Assembly: GCA_029204225.1 (NCBI GenBank)
Contig: CM055095.1
Coordinates: 73,384,753 to 73,448,752 of the forward strand
DNA from: Diphasiastrum complanatum
Taxonomy: Eukaryota > Streptophyta > Lycopodiopsida > Lycopodiales > Lycopodiaceae
Length of the DNA: 64,000 nt
Direction: 5' to 3'
Made by a program: the position numbers and the translations under genes. Below the pieces are notes generated by a model. That model saw only the letters and a program-made list of their open reading frames with translations. It made no database searches and was not told the origin of the DNA. Each line of letters begins with the position of its first letter. The stretch's first letter is position 1. Positions 19,425 through 31,528 of this stretch are shown in pieces.

Positions 19425-21284
19425 TTGATATTCAAGGCCACCTCTCATTATTGTCCAATGAGCAAGGCCACTAGATCGGATGGCTCACTTGCACGATCCA
19501 CCATGGCTGACCCACATATGGTGGAGATCCCGTCTTATGATGAGATTTTTCGTGTGCCAAAAGTTTTTGGCAGGACCCCAAGAAAATTGTATGGTAAACA
19601 TGTCTTGAAAAGAAATTTTAAAGAACCACACACTATTTATCTATCCAATATGTGTGTTGTTCGGAAGTGGCTGAAAGCCGCAAAGCTAGAGGAGGAACAT
19701 AGTTTGGACCTAAGAAAGAACAGAGCAATGCAAGATAAAATAAAACATTTGATTCGAGCAGGGCTCTCGGAAATCAAACCAATGCACTTTCCAGGTGTCA
19801 CATACACCTGGAAAGAAGATGATATATATGCTTGGATTTTGACATCCATGCAATCAAAGAGGAAGTACTCCAGGCAAAAGAGCTCCATAGGTGGCACTCC
19901 AGGAGACACATTGGGTCTTGATGATGGGCAGGTGAGAAGGTTTTTAATACAACTCTTCATTTGCAATTAACATAAGTATAATATTTGCATGACTATGCTG
20001 ATTAAATTATTGTCATTTCAGTTGGCTGAAAATGAGCCCATTCTGTTGACCAATGTTGAAACAAAAGTGCAACTTGGAGTGGAGGTTAGTTCTAATTTTT
20101 TCTTTTCTTAACTAGTATTCGATGGTTTTTTGTATGAACTGAAATTTCTACTTCTTTGATGCAACTTGTAACGTGTTCTCATTTATTATCTATCAGTTAG
20201 ATGACTTGGCAGAGGTTGATCAACCAACCTCATTGATGTAGCTTTTTCATTATGAGGTATGCTGAAATGTTTCGGATTGTTTAGTATTCACTAAGTCTAA
20301 TATGTTGAATGTGCAATGTCAATCTTGTAGGCCTTTTGCTGTTTTTGTTCCTTTTCAGGAAACAAATGTTCAAAACGAGGAAACACCACATGTAGGTCAT
20401 GTTTCATACATGACTTTGTTGGATGGGACATCTGACAACGAGGCCTCTGACACAAAAAAAGTGTAGTTGCAGGTCATGTTACCAATGGGAAAAATAATCG
20501 CATCTGAGTTGCTTGATTCACAGATAAAATATACAATTGTTATAAATCATTTTTTTGTCTTCTTTTTCAGGACAATGAGATGTCATGTACAAAGTTAGAA
20601 TCGACGTCATGCAAGATAACTCGCAGTACTAGAAAACGGAAGGTATGCAAAGAATGTGATGTTAACTATAGAAAAATCTGTTATATTGCCTTGTAGATGA
20701 CACCAAAGTATTTGGAGAGTTTGCAAGACAATCGATGCAACAAAAGAGAAGTCAATGGAGCTCTCAAAGAAAAAATAATGAAGGTAATTAGTTTTTTGTC
20801 CCAATATTGATTTGATTTGCCTATCTATTGCATGCAAGTAGTAAAATTCATGTGTTTTACATAAATCACGTGTATATTTTACTGTTTTTATGAGAATTTC
20901 ATTATGTTTTGGTTGTGTTTTATTGCTTTTTAAAATGTGTTTGGAATCTCAAGTATTCATAGCTACATTATGTTTTCGATTTTCTACGCACGCTTCAATT
21001 TGACATTCTGAAACTTGTTTGAACTGTTTCAACCCCAAACCATAAATCAGAAAGAAGGCAGATAATAATACTCAAATGCAAGTTCTGTCTTATGTTTATT
21101 GTAGGTGGCTAACTTAGAAAATTTGATAGAAGAAGATGGAAAAACAATGAAGTATTTTTCGATCCCCATTGTGGATGAATTATATAAAGCTATCAAAGTA
21201 TACTACTCTGCATTATCTAGAACTGCCAGGTCTAGATTTCTATTGCAAAAAGTACTGGCAGTAATCACTCTGTTACAAATATGA
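19425..21284 (+). pseudogene. Unrecognised multi-exon gene model (two in-frame TAG codons)
   Basis: Seven consecutive plus-strand exons can be drawn with GT-AG introns: 19425 (or ATG 19503)-19931, 20022-20084, 20197-about 20254, about 20360-20473, 20571-20642, 20697-20783 and 21105-21284 (stop TGA 21282). Every junction I checked is phase 0. Exon 1 is basic, with PSYDEIFRVPKVFGRTPRKL and HFPGVTYTWKEDDIYAWI. Later exons are hydrophilic (ITRSTRKRK; TPKYLESLQDNRCNKREV), and the last is amphipathic (LENLIEEDGKTM...VVDELYKAIK-like). In-frame TAG codons occur in exons 3 (20239) and 4 (20464), each compatible with a former CAG. I do not recognise the family. It may be a decayed host gene or one carried by a transposon; regulated exon skipping is a less likely alternative. 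T-rich introns favour a genuine plant gene origin. Confidence 0.5.
21030..21074 (+). repeat. Second copy of the 45-bp repeat at 18131
   Basis: Near-identical to 18131-18175 in the same orientation; here it falls in the last intron of the gene model. It may mark two related insertions or a duplication. Confidence 0.7.
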
Positions 21285-22555
21285 TAACAGATTTGGCAAA
21301 ATTTTTGATTAAAGAGAACAAAATTTCGATCCGAAATTACTCTCCTGGGAGGTTGAATGCAGAGGACATAGACCTTTTGTGATGTGTTCCAGCTTGTCGT
21401 TAGAGCTATTTTGTGAGGTTTCTTTATACTTGAGCAGTTCATAAGATTTGCTGTAGTCTTTTTGTACCTTACTCTTTTTTTTTATTGCTTTGTAAAGATG
21501 CAAGCCTGGAGATGAATTAAGCCCTCCATGCCTATCTATTGAGAGATTGATCACTACTATTTGGCACTATTTTATCTTTTACCGAAAATATATGCTGTGA
21601 TATTGAATTTCTCAATGTTCTAGATCATATTATATCCTTCGTACTCATCTAAAATAATGACTGTCTATAGTGTTGTTGAGAAGTGGAATATTGGGTTTGT
21701 AGCTTAAATTTTCTCAATAAAATAGATGACATTATATCCTCTATATTTGAGACAAATGCTGACTTCTAACATCATAAAAGTTTGTCTCTTCCGTTTCTCT
21801 TTTGATGGTGGATGAGTGATTGATCAGCACAGGTGCGCATTATAGTGTGTTGTTGTTGGTAGCTTTACTAGGTAAGAGTCTGCTAGTTCTCACAATGCTT
21901 TGGTCAAGGTGAGCAATGCTACTGCCATTCCCAAAAACAATCAGCACCTACGCATGGTCAAGACTAAGCAAGTATCTGATCCTTGAGTTTTCTCTATTCT
22001 TGCTATGCTCAAAAAAGTGGCAGGTGAATCATATTCAATAAAGTTGAAATGAAATTTCTTACAGTAAACTTTTCAATACCATTTCGGATCTCAATTTTAG
22101 TTTTGCTACTTATTGTACAGATCTTTGCTATTTTTTGGGCAATATTGAAACACTCTAGACCTGACGTTGTTAGCTCATTGCTCAAATATTCGATAGGCCT
22201 AGCCTAATGTTTGGTTCCTATACCCTTTTAATAAAGCAATCAATGCAAATGATCACATATCAGCAAGGAGGATGGGATATCAATCCAGAACTTTCTCTGT
22301 TCAGTTAGTTGTAATTATTGATGTATTTAGATTTCTATTCCAGTAACGGATAGTTTAATATTGCTTTCTTATTAGAATCTCGGAATAAAGCTAGTGAGAT
22401 GATCCTAACTATGGCTTGTGATAATTTTCAGATACGTGCACAGACAAGAACATTGACATAGGTCAAGGTCCTGATAGCTCGGGTTATGGCATACTACAAT
22501 ACATTGTCTAGATAATCAACACCTGCCTATATGATTGTGCTCCTTCTGACATCCA
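21285..22555. other. No gene recognised
   Basis: AT-rich sequence between the gene model's stop and the copia gag fragment. Possible polyadenylation words are present but not diagnostic. No LTR terminus for the downstream copia was found, so its 5' end is truncated. Confidence 0.35.
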
Positions 22556-25331
22556 TTTGTTACATGATCAAAAACCTCCTTATTGCTAAAGGTTTGTTTG
22601 AAGTTGTAAGTGGTGACGAAGAGAGGCCATCTTACTACACCATCAAGAGCTACTTCTTCAACATATGTGGAGATGTCTTCCGAAGAACAAAAGAAGTGGG
22701 ATCGACGTGACGCACAGGCACATTTTGTCATAGCGCTATCCATGAAGAGATCATCCCTACCTCACATTCGATCATGCAAGACTTCCAAGAGTGCTTGGGA
22801 AGTACTTGCCAAGATGTTTCAAGTGAAAAATATGGCGAAAGTGCTTTTTCTACGTAATCAACTCTCAACATTGAAGATGCAAGAGGGTGATATGCTTTCA
22901 AATCACTTAATGAAGATCAAGGATCTTCGTGAAGAGTTTCTTAGCATTAACAAAATTGTCGAGAACTCTCTATTTGTTTCAATTACTCTTAATTCACTTG
23001 TCATTCCTATCTGTCTACTTTAAACATATCTGTTAGGGGACAACAAATCTCCTTTGAAGAGCTTGTTGGCTTACTTCTCCAAGAAGAGCAAACAAGGATT
23101 AATTTTGGTGAACAAGAAGATCAAGCCTTCTTCACCCAAAGAAAAGGCAAGGGCAAGTGGAAAGGTAAGCCTTCTTCTTCCAAGGATCAAAAAGGCCAAG
23201 ATCAAGGATCCAAAAAGAAGGGTAAGTGCCATTATTGTAAAAAGTTTGGGCACCACATAAAGGAATGTAGGAAGAAGCTTACTAAGGATAAAGAGAAAGG
23301 TATTTATACAAATGCAGCCATGATTTCATTGAGAAGAACTCCTATGATCTTGCGCCCGTTCATGTCATGAAAGGGGACATCTCCCAAGATGACTATTTTG
23401 AGGTGTTTCCAGATTTGGTATCACCATCTAATGTTGAAGAGGAGGGACTGCCATCATCCTCTAATGGACATCCCATTGGTTCTTCAAGCGAGCAGCCCAT
23501 AATTCATCAAGAGGAGCAGATTTATGAAGAGGAACAGCCTGTTGAAAACTTTGGACAACATAGTCCAATTTCAGAGCACTTTGGACAGCAAAGTGTTGAC
23601 AGTTCAGATCACTTTGGACAGCAAAGCGTTGATCAAAGTAAGGCTGTTGGATAGCCTAAACCAGTCCCTAAATGGCTAGTGCAGACTTTGCAGGACAGCA
23701 AAGTGAACCGCTTCTATGAAGAGAAGACTCGTGCCTCATCTAAATCAGTAGAATTTGCTGATTTTTTTTATTTTGCTCTTACATCTATTGAGGATAGTGC
23801 AATAGAACCTGTTTTTTATGAGCAGGACAGAGGAGTAAAATGTTGGGAGGATGCAATGAAAGAGGAGTATGACTCACTCATAAAGAACCAAACATGGGTT
23901 CTTGTTGATCTTCCACATGGAAAGAAAGCAATTGGCTGTAAATGGGTTTATAAGATCAAGTACAAGTCCAATGGTACTGTTGAAAGTTACAAGGCAAGAC
24001 TTGTTGCCAATGGTTATGCGCAAAAGGAGGGCATTGATTATGAGAAAACTTTCACCTACCGCACGAATAACTACCATAAGAATAGTCACTACTTTGGCTG
24101 CCCATCATGGTTGGCGTATGCACCAACTTGACATAAAGACAGTCTTCCTCAATGGTGACCTTAATGAGGAAGTTCACCTTCAGCAACCTGCTGGTTTTTT
24201 GGTTGCAGGTCAGGAAGACAAAGTGTGTCTTCTCAAGAGGACTAAAACAAGCCCCAAGGATGTGGTATCAAAAGATACACACATATTTTTGTGATCGTGG
24301 ATTTTCTAACAGTCCTAGTGAATCTACGCTTTATGTCATGCATATATCTGAGTTTATTATCATCATTTTGCTATATGTTGATGATATTATCATTACGGGT
24401 AGTAATGAACAATATATTGCAGCCTTAAAATCTGATCTTGCTTTAGTTTATGATACATTAGATTTAGGCCAATTGCATTTCTACCTTGGTGTTGAGTTTT
24501 TGCAAGGAAAGGCTGGAATCTTCATTACCCAACAACGGTACATTAAGCAGATTTTGAAGCGTTTTAAAATGGAAGATTGCAAGCCGATTGCTACACCAAT
24601 TGAGACAGGCCTGAAGTTAAGTAATCAAAGTGGTGGTGAACCATTTGATACTACACTATATTGTCAAGCGGTTGGAAGTCTCATTTACTTATGCAACTCA
24701 AGACCAGACATATCTTATAGTGCTTCCCTCATGAGTCAATTCATGCATGCTCCGTTGACATCACATTGGAAAGCATTGAAGAGAATCCTTCGATATCTTC
24801 AAGGAAGTAAAACACTTGGTCTGTTTTATCCTTATAGTGATGATGCATGTTTGGTTGGTTTTTGTGAATCGGATTGGGGTGGAGATTAAGACACTAGACG
24901 CTCTACTAGTGGTCATTGCTTTTTCATTGGAGATTCTGCAGTTTCTTGGTTAAGCAAGAAGCAGCCCACCATTGCTACATCCTCAAGTGAAGCAGAATAT
25001 AGAGCAACGTTTCAGCCACTACGGAGTGTATATGACTGAGACAATTTCTTGTCGATATGAAGCATGGCCAGCCTCAGCTACTCTCCTATTTACAGATAGT
25101 CAAAGTGCTATTGCCATTGCACGAAATCCAGTTTTTCATGCAAGAACAAAGCATATCGAGATCCACTATCACTTTGTTCGAGAGAAGCTTCATAATGGCG
25201 ACATCACACTTGAATATTGTCCCACGGAGGATAATATTGCAGATGTGCTCACTAAGGCATTGCCTAGAGTTCGATTTAAAGCTCTTTGTGAAGCTTTAAA
25301 TTCAAAGCAACATGCTGATTTTCTTACTTAG
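22556..25331 (+). pseudogene. Ty1/copia element, 5'-truncated, protease and integrase deleted
   Basis: In order: gag (22560-23020: LIAKGLFEVVSGDEERP, SKSAWEVLAKMFQ, LKMQEGDMLSNHLMKI), a CCHC knuckle at about 23228-23280 (CHYCKKFGHHIKEC), then a jump directly to the pre-RT linker (23367-23650, with HFGQQSVD repeated), RT (23679-24889: KCWEDAMKEEYDSLIKNQTW, ARLVANGYAQKEGIDYEKTF, LLYVDDIIITGS) and RNase H (24880-25331: CESDWGGD, ADVLTKALP). Protease and the whole integrase are missing. Frameshifts near 24050-24240 and stops at 23652 (TAG) and 24887 (TAA) break pol. It is followed by a purine tract and an LTR at 25362. Confidence 0.88.
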
Positions 25332-25361
25332 TGAATACATGTCATTTTCATTTAAGGAGGG

Positions 25362-25804
25362 TGTCAGAATAATAAATGTAAATGATGTAGAAGCCATAGG
25401 TTACTATGACCCAAAAGGTCAAGATCTCTGTAACCATGGTCATTTATATTTTAGGCCCAAGTTAGTATGAAACTAACGTGTGGGGACTCGTGGGTCCACT
25501 AGGGGCCTATACATGTGAATTAAGTACCTAACTTGTTATTTGGGGTACTTAATTATTTTATGTAACTTATGGTAGCTAGATAGCCATTAGTCAAGTTATT
25601 GGACAACCAACAGTCATGAAGGTAGATAGCCATCTTGGACTACTTATATGTAGCCATTCATTTGTATGAGACACACTTTTGTTAAGCAATCTACTGTTCA
25701 TATTGGCTGTCCACAAGTTTCTACAAGAGGGTCATCTAACCATCTCTCTCTTCTCTTTGAGAATACTTTGTCTTAATGACTAGTCTTGATTCTGGATTCC
25801 TACA
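25362..25804 (+). repeat. 3' LTR of the truncated copia
   Basis: It begins TGTCAGAATAATAAATG right after the purine tract TTTAAGGAGGG and about 30 bp after the RNase H stop. The proposed end is TTCCTACA at 25804, because copia integrase sequence of a different element resumes at 25805. No second LTR is present to confirm the boundaries. Confidence 0.55.
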
Positions 25805-26326
25805 AATACAAATCTGATGATTTTGAACAATTTGCAAGGAACACGACATCAAAAGACAATTTACACAATCACACACGCCGCATAGTAATGGTGTACCTGA
25901 AGAAAAAACAGGACTATTACAGAGAGTGCATGCTCCATGATGAAGCAAATGGGCTTGGCCGATTCACTTTGGTCGAAAGCATGCAGTGCGGCAACATTCT
26001 TGCAAAACAGGAGCCCTACAGTTGCGGTTCCAAATGTGACTCCCGAAGAAGCATTTACAAGAATAAAGCCAAAAATCGACAAATTTCGTGTATTTTTGTC
26101 GGTTATGATGAGTGGATGACGGCAAGTGTTTTGATCATGTAATGAACAAGATTCACATAAACAAAGATGTGATCTTTGATTAGATGCATAGGTATGAAGA
26201 TAAAGACCATGCAAGTGATGAAAGCATCAAAAGACTTACCACAATTTTGGAAGAAGAAGATGAAGAAGACGCTCCACAAGATGATGCACATGAAGATGAG
26301 AGTTGAGAGGGTGAGTATGAGAAGAC
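25805..26326 (+). pseudogene. Outer copia element: integrase C-terminal part
   Basis: A broken frame reads as copia integrase after the second catalytic Asp: FEQF, a tP..NGV-like stretch, LWSKACSAATFLQNRSPTV, NVTPEEAFTRIKP. It then runs into an acidic linker (EEEDEEDAPQDDAHEDES). The text stops at 26326, where another copia is inserted, and continues at 32601 with the pre-RT linker. Two frameshifts and stops are present. Its 5' part is lost at 25804 to the truncated copia on the left. Confidence 0.75.
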
Positions 26327-27395
26327 TGTTGGATTTACTCCTTCTGCTCTCCTAAATCCCATTTAAATTTGCCTCCATTCTTGCTGCATATTTACTAACG
26401 TTGTCATGCAGCCTGCATATTTACACGCAAATTCGCACAGATGAATAAAGGGTGAAAGAATCGCGAACACTGTGTTTTTACACAGGTTATGGTGACAGGC
26501 GAAAAGGGGACACTCTCCTACAGAATGCCGAATGTGCCCTAAAAGCTAAGGCACCCTGTAAATCTTATCCTAAGGCCATTCGTAAGAGTGACCCACTTTT
26601 CGCATCATCACCAACGTTCACTTCAGCACTGGCTGACATCACACCCTTTTTACGCTCACTCCATGCAGTTGCGCTAACAGATTAGACAACGATTGCAGCC
26701 ACCCACGATCTCCTACAAATAGCACATCCACTCTGTACTTTCACATCTGCACACCTGTAATATTATGTATATATACATATTCTGGACACCATTCAGACGA
26801 TGATGATGATCAGATGATCAAGTGATAGAAGAAGAGACTAAGAGAAGAGGTTTCATTCCTCATTACAAATAAAATAAGCTTTGTAGGGCACGAGCATTTG
26901 TCCGCTATTGTACTGTGCTCTGCCGCATTATTAACTTGTATACATGCTATACTTAATCTGATACAGCTCTTTGTTCTGCATTCAGATCTGTGTTAATATT
27001 GCTATGTTTGTTCTTCATTTTGTCTGATCTTTCAAGTTGCTCTTTCTGGTAATAGACGATCAACTTTTAGTCTTGTATTTCGCGAGTAATTCGCGACTAA
27101 TTATCAGTCGAGCACAGTCTAGCTCTTCACGAATCATTTGCGACAGATAATTTGTCTTGAAATTTGCGACAAACTATTCATCTAGCGTTTTATCCATTAA
27201 ATGTTTGGCTGCATAATCTAGAATGATTGTGATTCCCATCACTAAAGTTATGTCATGCTTTCAGAGAGAGTCGTTTAACTCATTCTACTGCACACAAACA
27301 TTTTCTGTTCGAGTTCATTTCTCGTTCACTTCTTGTTCAAGTTTGTTTCTCGTTCGTGTTCGTCATTTATTCTCTCTCTCTCTCTCTCTCCAATA
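26327..27395 (+). repeat. 5' LTR of the complete copia
   Basis: 1069 bp. It contains a palindromic TATA region (TATGTATATATACATA near 26764), likely the LTR promoter, and a cluster of TTCGCGA/TTCGCGAC words near 27078-27100. It ends in a short (TC)n run next to the PBS. Differences from the 3' LTR are mostly transitions, many at CpG (for example CGCG against CATG near 26463). Confidence 0.92.
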
Positions 27396-27407
27396 TGGTA
27401 TCAGAGC
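27396..27407 (+). other. Primer-binding site (Met-tRNA type)
   Basis: TGGTATCAGAGC abuts the 5' LTR end and is complementary to the plant initiator tRNA-Met 3' terminus. Confidence 0.9.
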
Positions 27408-27546
27408 TATCTTCATAGCTTGATTAGCTTCCACAGTACAAGACTCTACTAGCTGATAAAGTAATTGTTTTCTTGTTATGTAAATATCAAATTTTCATAC
27501 TTAAATCACTGATAGTTTCTCCTATCACTTAGACTAATTCTTCCAC

Positions 27547-28482
27547 ATGGATTCCCAAGGAAAAGCCAATCCTATCATGGACAAGCTTGATGGATCCAAT
27601 TACCATTCATGGAGATTTAAGATGAAAACTATACTAATGGCAAAAGAATTGTACGACGTTGTTACAGGTGCAGAAGAAAAACCTGAAGCGGACGCCGTGA
27701 AAATCGCTAGATGGAAGTTGAAGGATGGAAAAGCCTTTGCGATGATCATCCTCAACATCACGAATACCCAAATTGGCCATGTATCCGAGGCTCAGACATC
27801 GAAAGAAGTCTGGGACATCTTGAGCACACTATACGAAGTGCGAAATATAGCTTCCAAGCTACATCTCAAGAAGAAATTCTAATCCCTCAAGATGACGAAT
27901 GGTGATTCTCTGCAGAATTACATTAATCAATTCAAGAACCTGCTAAGACAAATGGCCACTGTCGGATCTGTCATAGACGATCAAGATGTAGTGATGCAAC
28001 TGCTTACAAGCTTGTCAAGTTCTTACGATAGTTGGGTGATGATCATCACGACTCATCCAGAATTGACTTTTTCAAGAGTCATTACTATGTTGTTGCAGGA
28101 AGACCCACGAAGGAACAAAGCCGTGAGTTCCTCAGCTGATTTTCACGTCTTGTACACCAACAAGAGCACGACAAAGCAGAAGAAGAAGAAAGGCCCAAAG
28201 CAATCAACGCCAGACCAAAAACCAGCTCAGCACAAGGAACAGTCAAATCCGCAGACAAAGAAGAAGCTTTTCTGTAGATACTACAAACGAAACAACCACG
28301 AAATTCAAGACTGCCGAATACTTCAAGCGAAGAACAATAGCAAGGGACAGTTGAATCAAGTAGCAAATGTAGCCGCAGAAGCTCCACAGCCTATTCAAGA
28401 AGCAGATCATGATGCCTTCATGACCAACCATCAAGAAGCATCTGGCGACAGTTCTTGGTTCTTGGATTTCGGAGCCACTTAG
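27547..28482 (+). pseudogene. copia gag and protease start
   Basis: Gag starts at ATG 27547 (MDSQGKANPIMDKLDGSNYH, the usual N-terminus of copia gag). It continues through IARWKLKDGKAFAMI, a TAA at 27880, then the LQNYINQFKNLLRQM segment. The zinc knuckle (about 28270-28312) reads CRYYKRNNHEIQDC, in which the second Cys is Tyr. The protease active site (WFLDFGAT, normally DSGA) is followed by TAG at 28480. The Cys and Ser losses and the stops make gag/protease non-functional. Confidence 0.88.
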
Positions 28483-28485
28483 CAC

Positions 28486-31400
28486 ATGACTAGCCTCATT
28501 GCCTGTTTCGAGTCCTATACACCTTACAGTACCCAAAAATTTGTTCACCTTGGTGACAATAGCACACAAGCTATCAAAGGTGAAGGCACTGTAAGATTAA
28601 GCTTTGCAAATGATCAATCAAAGCTACTCTCTAAAGTCCTGTATGTACCAAATTTATTTATGAATCTGCTCTCTATAAGCAGAATCACAGATCTAGGATA
28701 CATAGTAGAATTCTAATGTGATCAATGTAAAGTAGTTGATAGGACAGGCAAGATCCTAGCACTCGAAAAGAGACATGGATACTTGTATAAATTAAGTCAT
28801 TGTTTTTCTTCCTCTAGTCAGGCTCTCAATACTTCAATTCATACAAATAAAGGTTTACTTTGGCATTATAGACTTGGCAATTTAAATCATGCTGCTGTAC
28901 AACGAATGTTCAGACAATCCATTGTTCTTGACCTCAACTATCCTCGCAAAAAAATTGAGTTACTTGTCTATCAAGACTGTCTAATTGGTAAACAGACAAG
29001 GAAACCATTTAAGTCAAGCCATCAGCATGTTGCTAGAGGATTGCTAGATGTTGTACATTCAAATATTTGTGGCCCGATGAAAATTCCTTCGCTGAAGGAT
29101 GCCAAGTATTTTATAACCTTTATTGACGAATTCTTTAGAAGAACAATGGTGTATTTCATAAAGAAAAAATCAGAAGCTTTCAACTGCTTCAGAGTCTTCA
29201 AGGAGCGTGTAGAAAAGGAGATTGGAAGGACGATCAAGGCCCTAAGGTCAGACAATGGTGGAGAATATATCTCTGTCGAGTTTAAGGAGTATTTCCAAAG
29301 CCAAGGCATTGAGTAGCAATTCATCACTCCTTACAGTCCTCAGTCTAATGGCTTAGTTGAGAGGAAGAATGATACTCTGGTCAAATCTACTAAATGTATG
29401 CTATCGCATGCATCGTTGCCCAAGAGATTCTGGGCTGAAGCTATCTCCACTGCAGCTTACATCTAGGACAGATGTTTGACCAAGGCCCTCTCAGACAAGA
29501 CACCCCACGAGGTGTGGACAGGCTCTAAGCCTTCTTTGAAGAATCTAAGAGTGTTCGGGTGCATTGTCTATGTGTAGATCTCAAAAGACACGAGAAAGAA
29601 ATTTGACTTCAAGGTCTTAAGACCATCCTGATTGGATATACTTTGTCTGATAACACCTACAAGCTATACGATTCTGATACCCAGCAAGTCTTATATAACT
29701 GGGATACAGTCTTTATCGAGGATCAGTTCATCAACCTCAAAGGCAAGGATATTGCTCAAGAAGAACCTACATCTCCTGTCATTGACACGACAAACCGAGT
29801 TTCTGGCTCAGGCATGTCTATTGTCGACCCACTTCAAGACAATGAATCAGACGAAGATGTTGCTGCTACCCAGCAACAAGTCCCAAGAGCGGTTCATCAG
29901 TCGAATCATCCCAGAAGATCAAGCCGAGTGTGCACACAACCCACAAGGTATACTCCTGAGTCTGTCTGTCTCTTAATGTAGGAACCGATGACAGTCGAAG
30001 AGGCACTCAGCCAACCAAAATCTGATCTCTGGAGAGAAGCCATGGACAAAGAGTATTCCTCTCTGATCAAGAATCAGACATGGTCATTAGTCGAAGCTCC
30101 TAGTGGCTGTAATATTATTGATTACAAATGGATTTTTAAGATCAAATATAATGCCAATGGAGCAATTGATTGAAGGAAGGCTAGACTAGTAGCACGAGGA
30201 TTCAATCAGATCCCGAATGTCGACTACAGTGAGACTTTTATTCCAGTCGTCAAGCATTCGTTGATCCGAATGCTCTCATCTTATGTTGTGGCTGTTGACC
30301 TTGAAGTACATCAACTTGATGTACAAACAGCCTATCTGAACGGAGTCATACACGAAGATATCTACATGATCCAGCCCAAAGGATACGTTTTGGAAGGCAT
30401 GGAGAATTATGTCTATATTGTAAGGCTTGAAACAGTCAGCCAGAGCTTGGTTTCAGAGGATCAACACATTCCTCATTGAACAAGGATTCAAACCAAGCAC
30501 TGCTGATTGCAACGTTTATTCAAGGTTAGTGCAACAATCCTTCATTATCATCACCTTGTACGTTGATGATACGTTGCTCTTCAGCAACAATACCAAAATG
30601 GTCAAGGTTGCAAAATAGATGGTGTTTTCAGAATTTGACATGACTGATCTTGACGAAGCTCACTTCTATCTTGGAATTCATATCCACAGAGACAGAGCAA
30701 ATCGACTGATTTACATCACTCAACAAAGGTACCTTCACAATGTTCTTAACAGATACAATTTGATGAATTGTAAATTAGCTCACTCACCAGTGGATCCAGG
30801 CCTGCATCTGTCAAAGGACCAATGTCCCCAAACCAAGCAGAACGAGGAGCAAATGAGTGAATATTCATATCGATCGATACTTGGATCTCTCATGTACGCA
30901 ATGGTCTCCTATAAGCTCACTTAGCCAATATATGGCTAATTCTGGCATTACCCATTGGAAGGCTCTTATTCGAGTCATGAGATATATTTGAGCTACCATG
31001 GACCGGTGCATCTGCTATGGACATGTCAACAATGACAATCTTCATCAGCTCAGTGGCTATTCTGATGCAAGCTCGGGAGGAGATGCAGACAATCGTAAAT
31101 CCACATCTGGATTTACATTCTTCTTCAACGACGGTCCTATTTCATGGAACAGTCGTAAGCAAACCTCTATCACACTTTCTTCTACTGAAGCAGAATACAT
31201 TGATGCTTCTCAATCTATTAAGGAAGCGTTTTGGTTGAGAAATTTGCTGTCAGACATCAATTTGTATCAGTACAGCCCACAATTTTATTTTGTGAAAACT
31301 AAAGTGCTATTGCCTTATCAGCCAACCCTAGATTTCATTCTATGAGTAAGCACATTGAGATCAGATATCACTACATCAGGGACAAGGTTCTCGACAGGGA

Positions 31401-31500
31401 GGTAAGCTTAATGTAGGACATGGTTGCAGACATTTTCACGAAAGCACTCAGTATTAATGCACACAACAAATTTTGTGCATTGCTCAGTCTGAATATCAAG
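28486..31500 (+). pseudogene. copia protease C-terminus, integrase, RT and RNase H
   Basis: Protease C-terminus and GAG-pre-integrase (28486-28900: LSISRITDLGYIVEF, LLWHYRLGNLNHAAV), integrase (28960-29560: KPFKSSHQHVARGLLDVVHS, LRSDNGGEYISVEF, TPYSPQSNGLVERKN), a frameshift near 29630, then RT (29990-30900: SLIKNQTWSLVEAPSG, LYVDDTLLFSN) and RNase H (31030-31500: GYSDASSGGD, SSTEAEYIDA, VADIFTKALS). In-frame stops lie at 28714, 29314, 29464, 29575, 29979, 30171, 30616 and 31414. The related copy at 2780-3460 has CAG where 30616 is TAG. A deletion near 30920 removes the RPDI segment. Confidence 0.9.
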
Positions 31501-31528
31501 GCATTTTTGGATCCAGATTAAGACGAGG

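Noticed and set aside
26452-26685. Short ORF within the copia LTR (also 31673-31954)
   Set aside because: Present in both LTRs only because they are repeats; no motif and the lengths differ between copies.
28085-28569. Minus ORFs opposite copia gag
   Set aside because: Antisense shadows of the gag frame.
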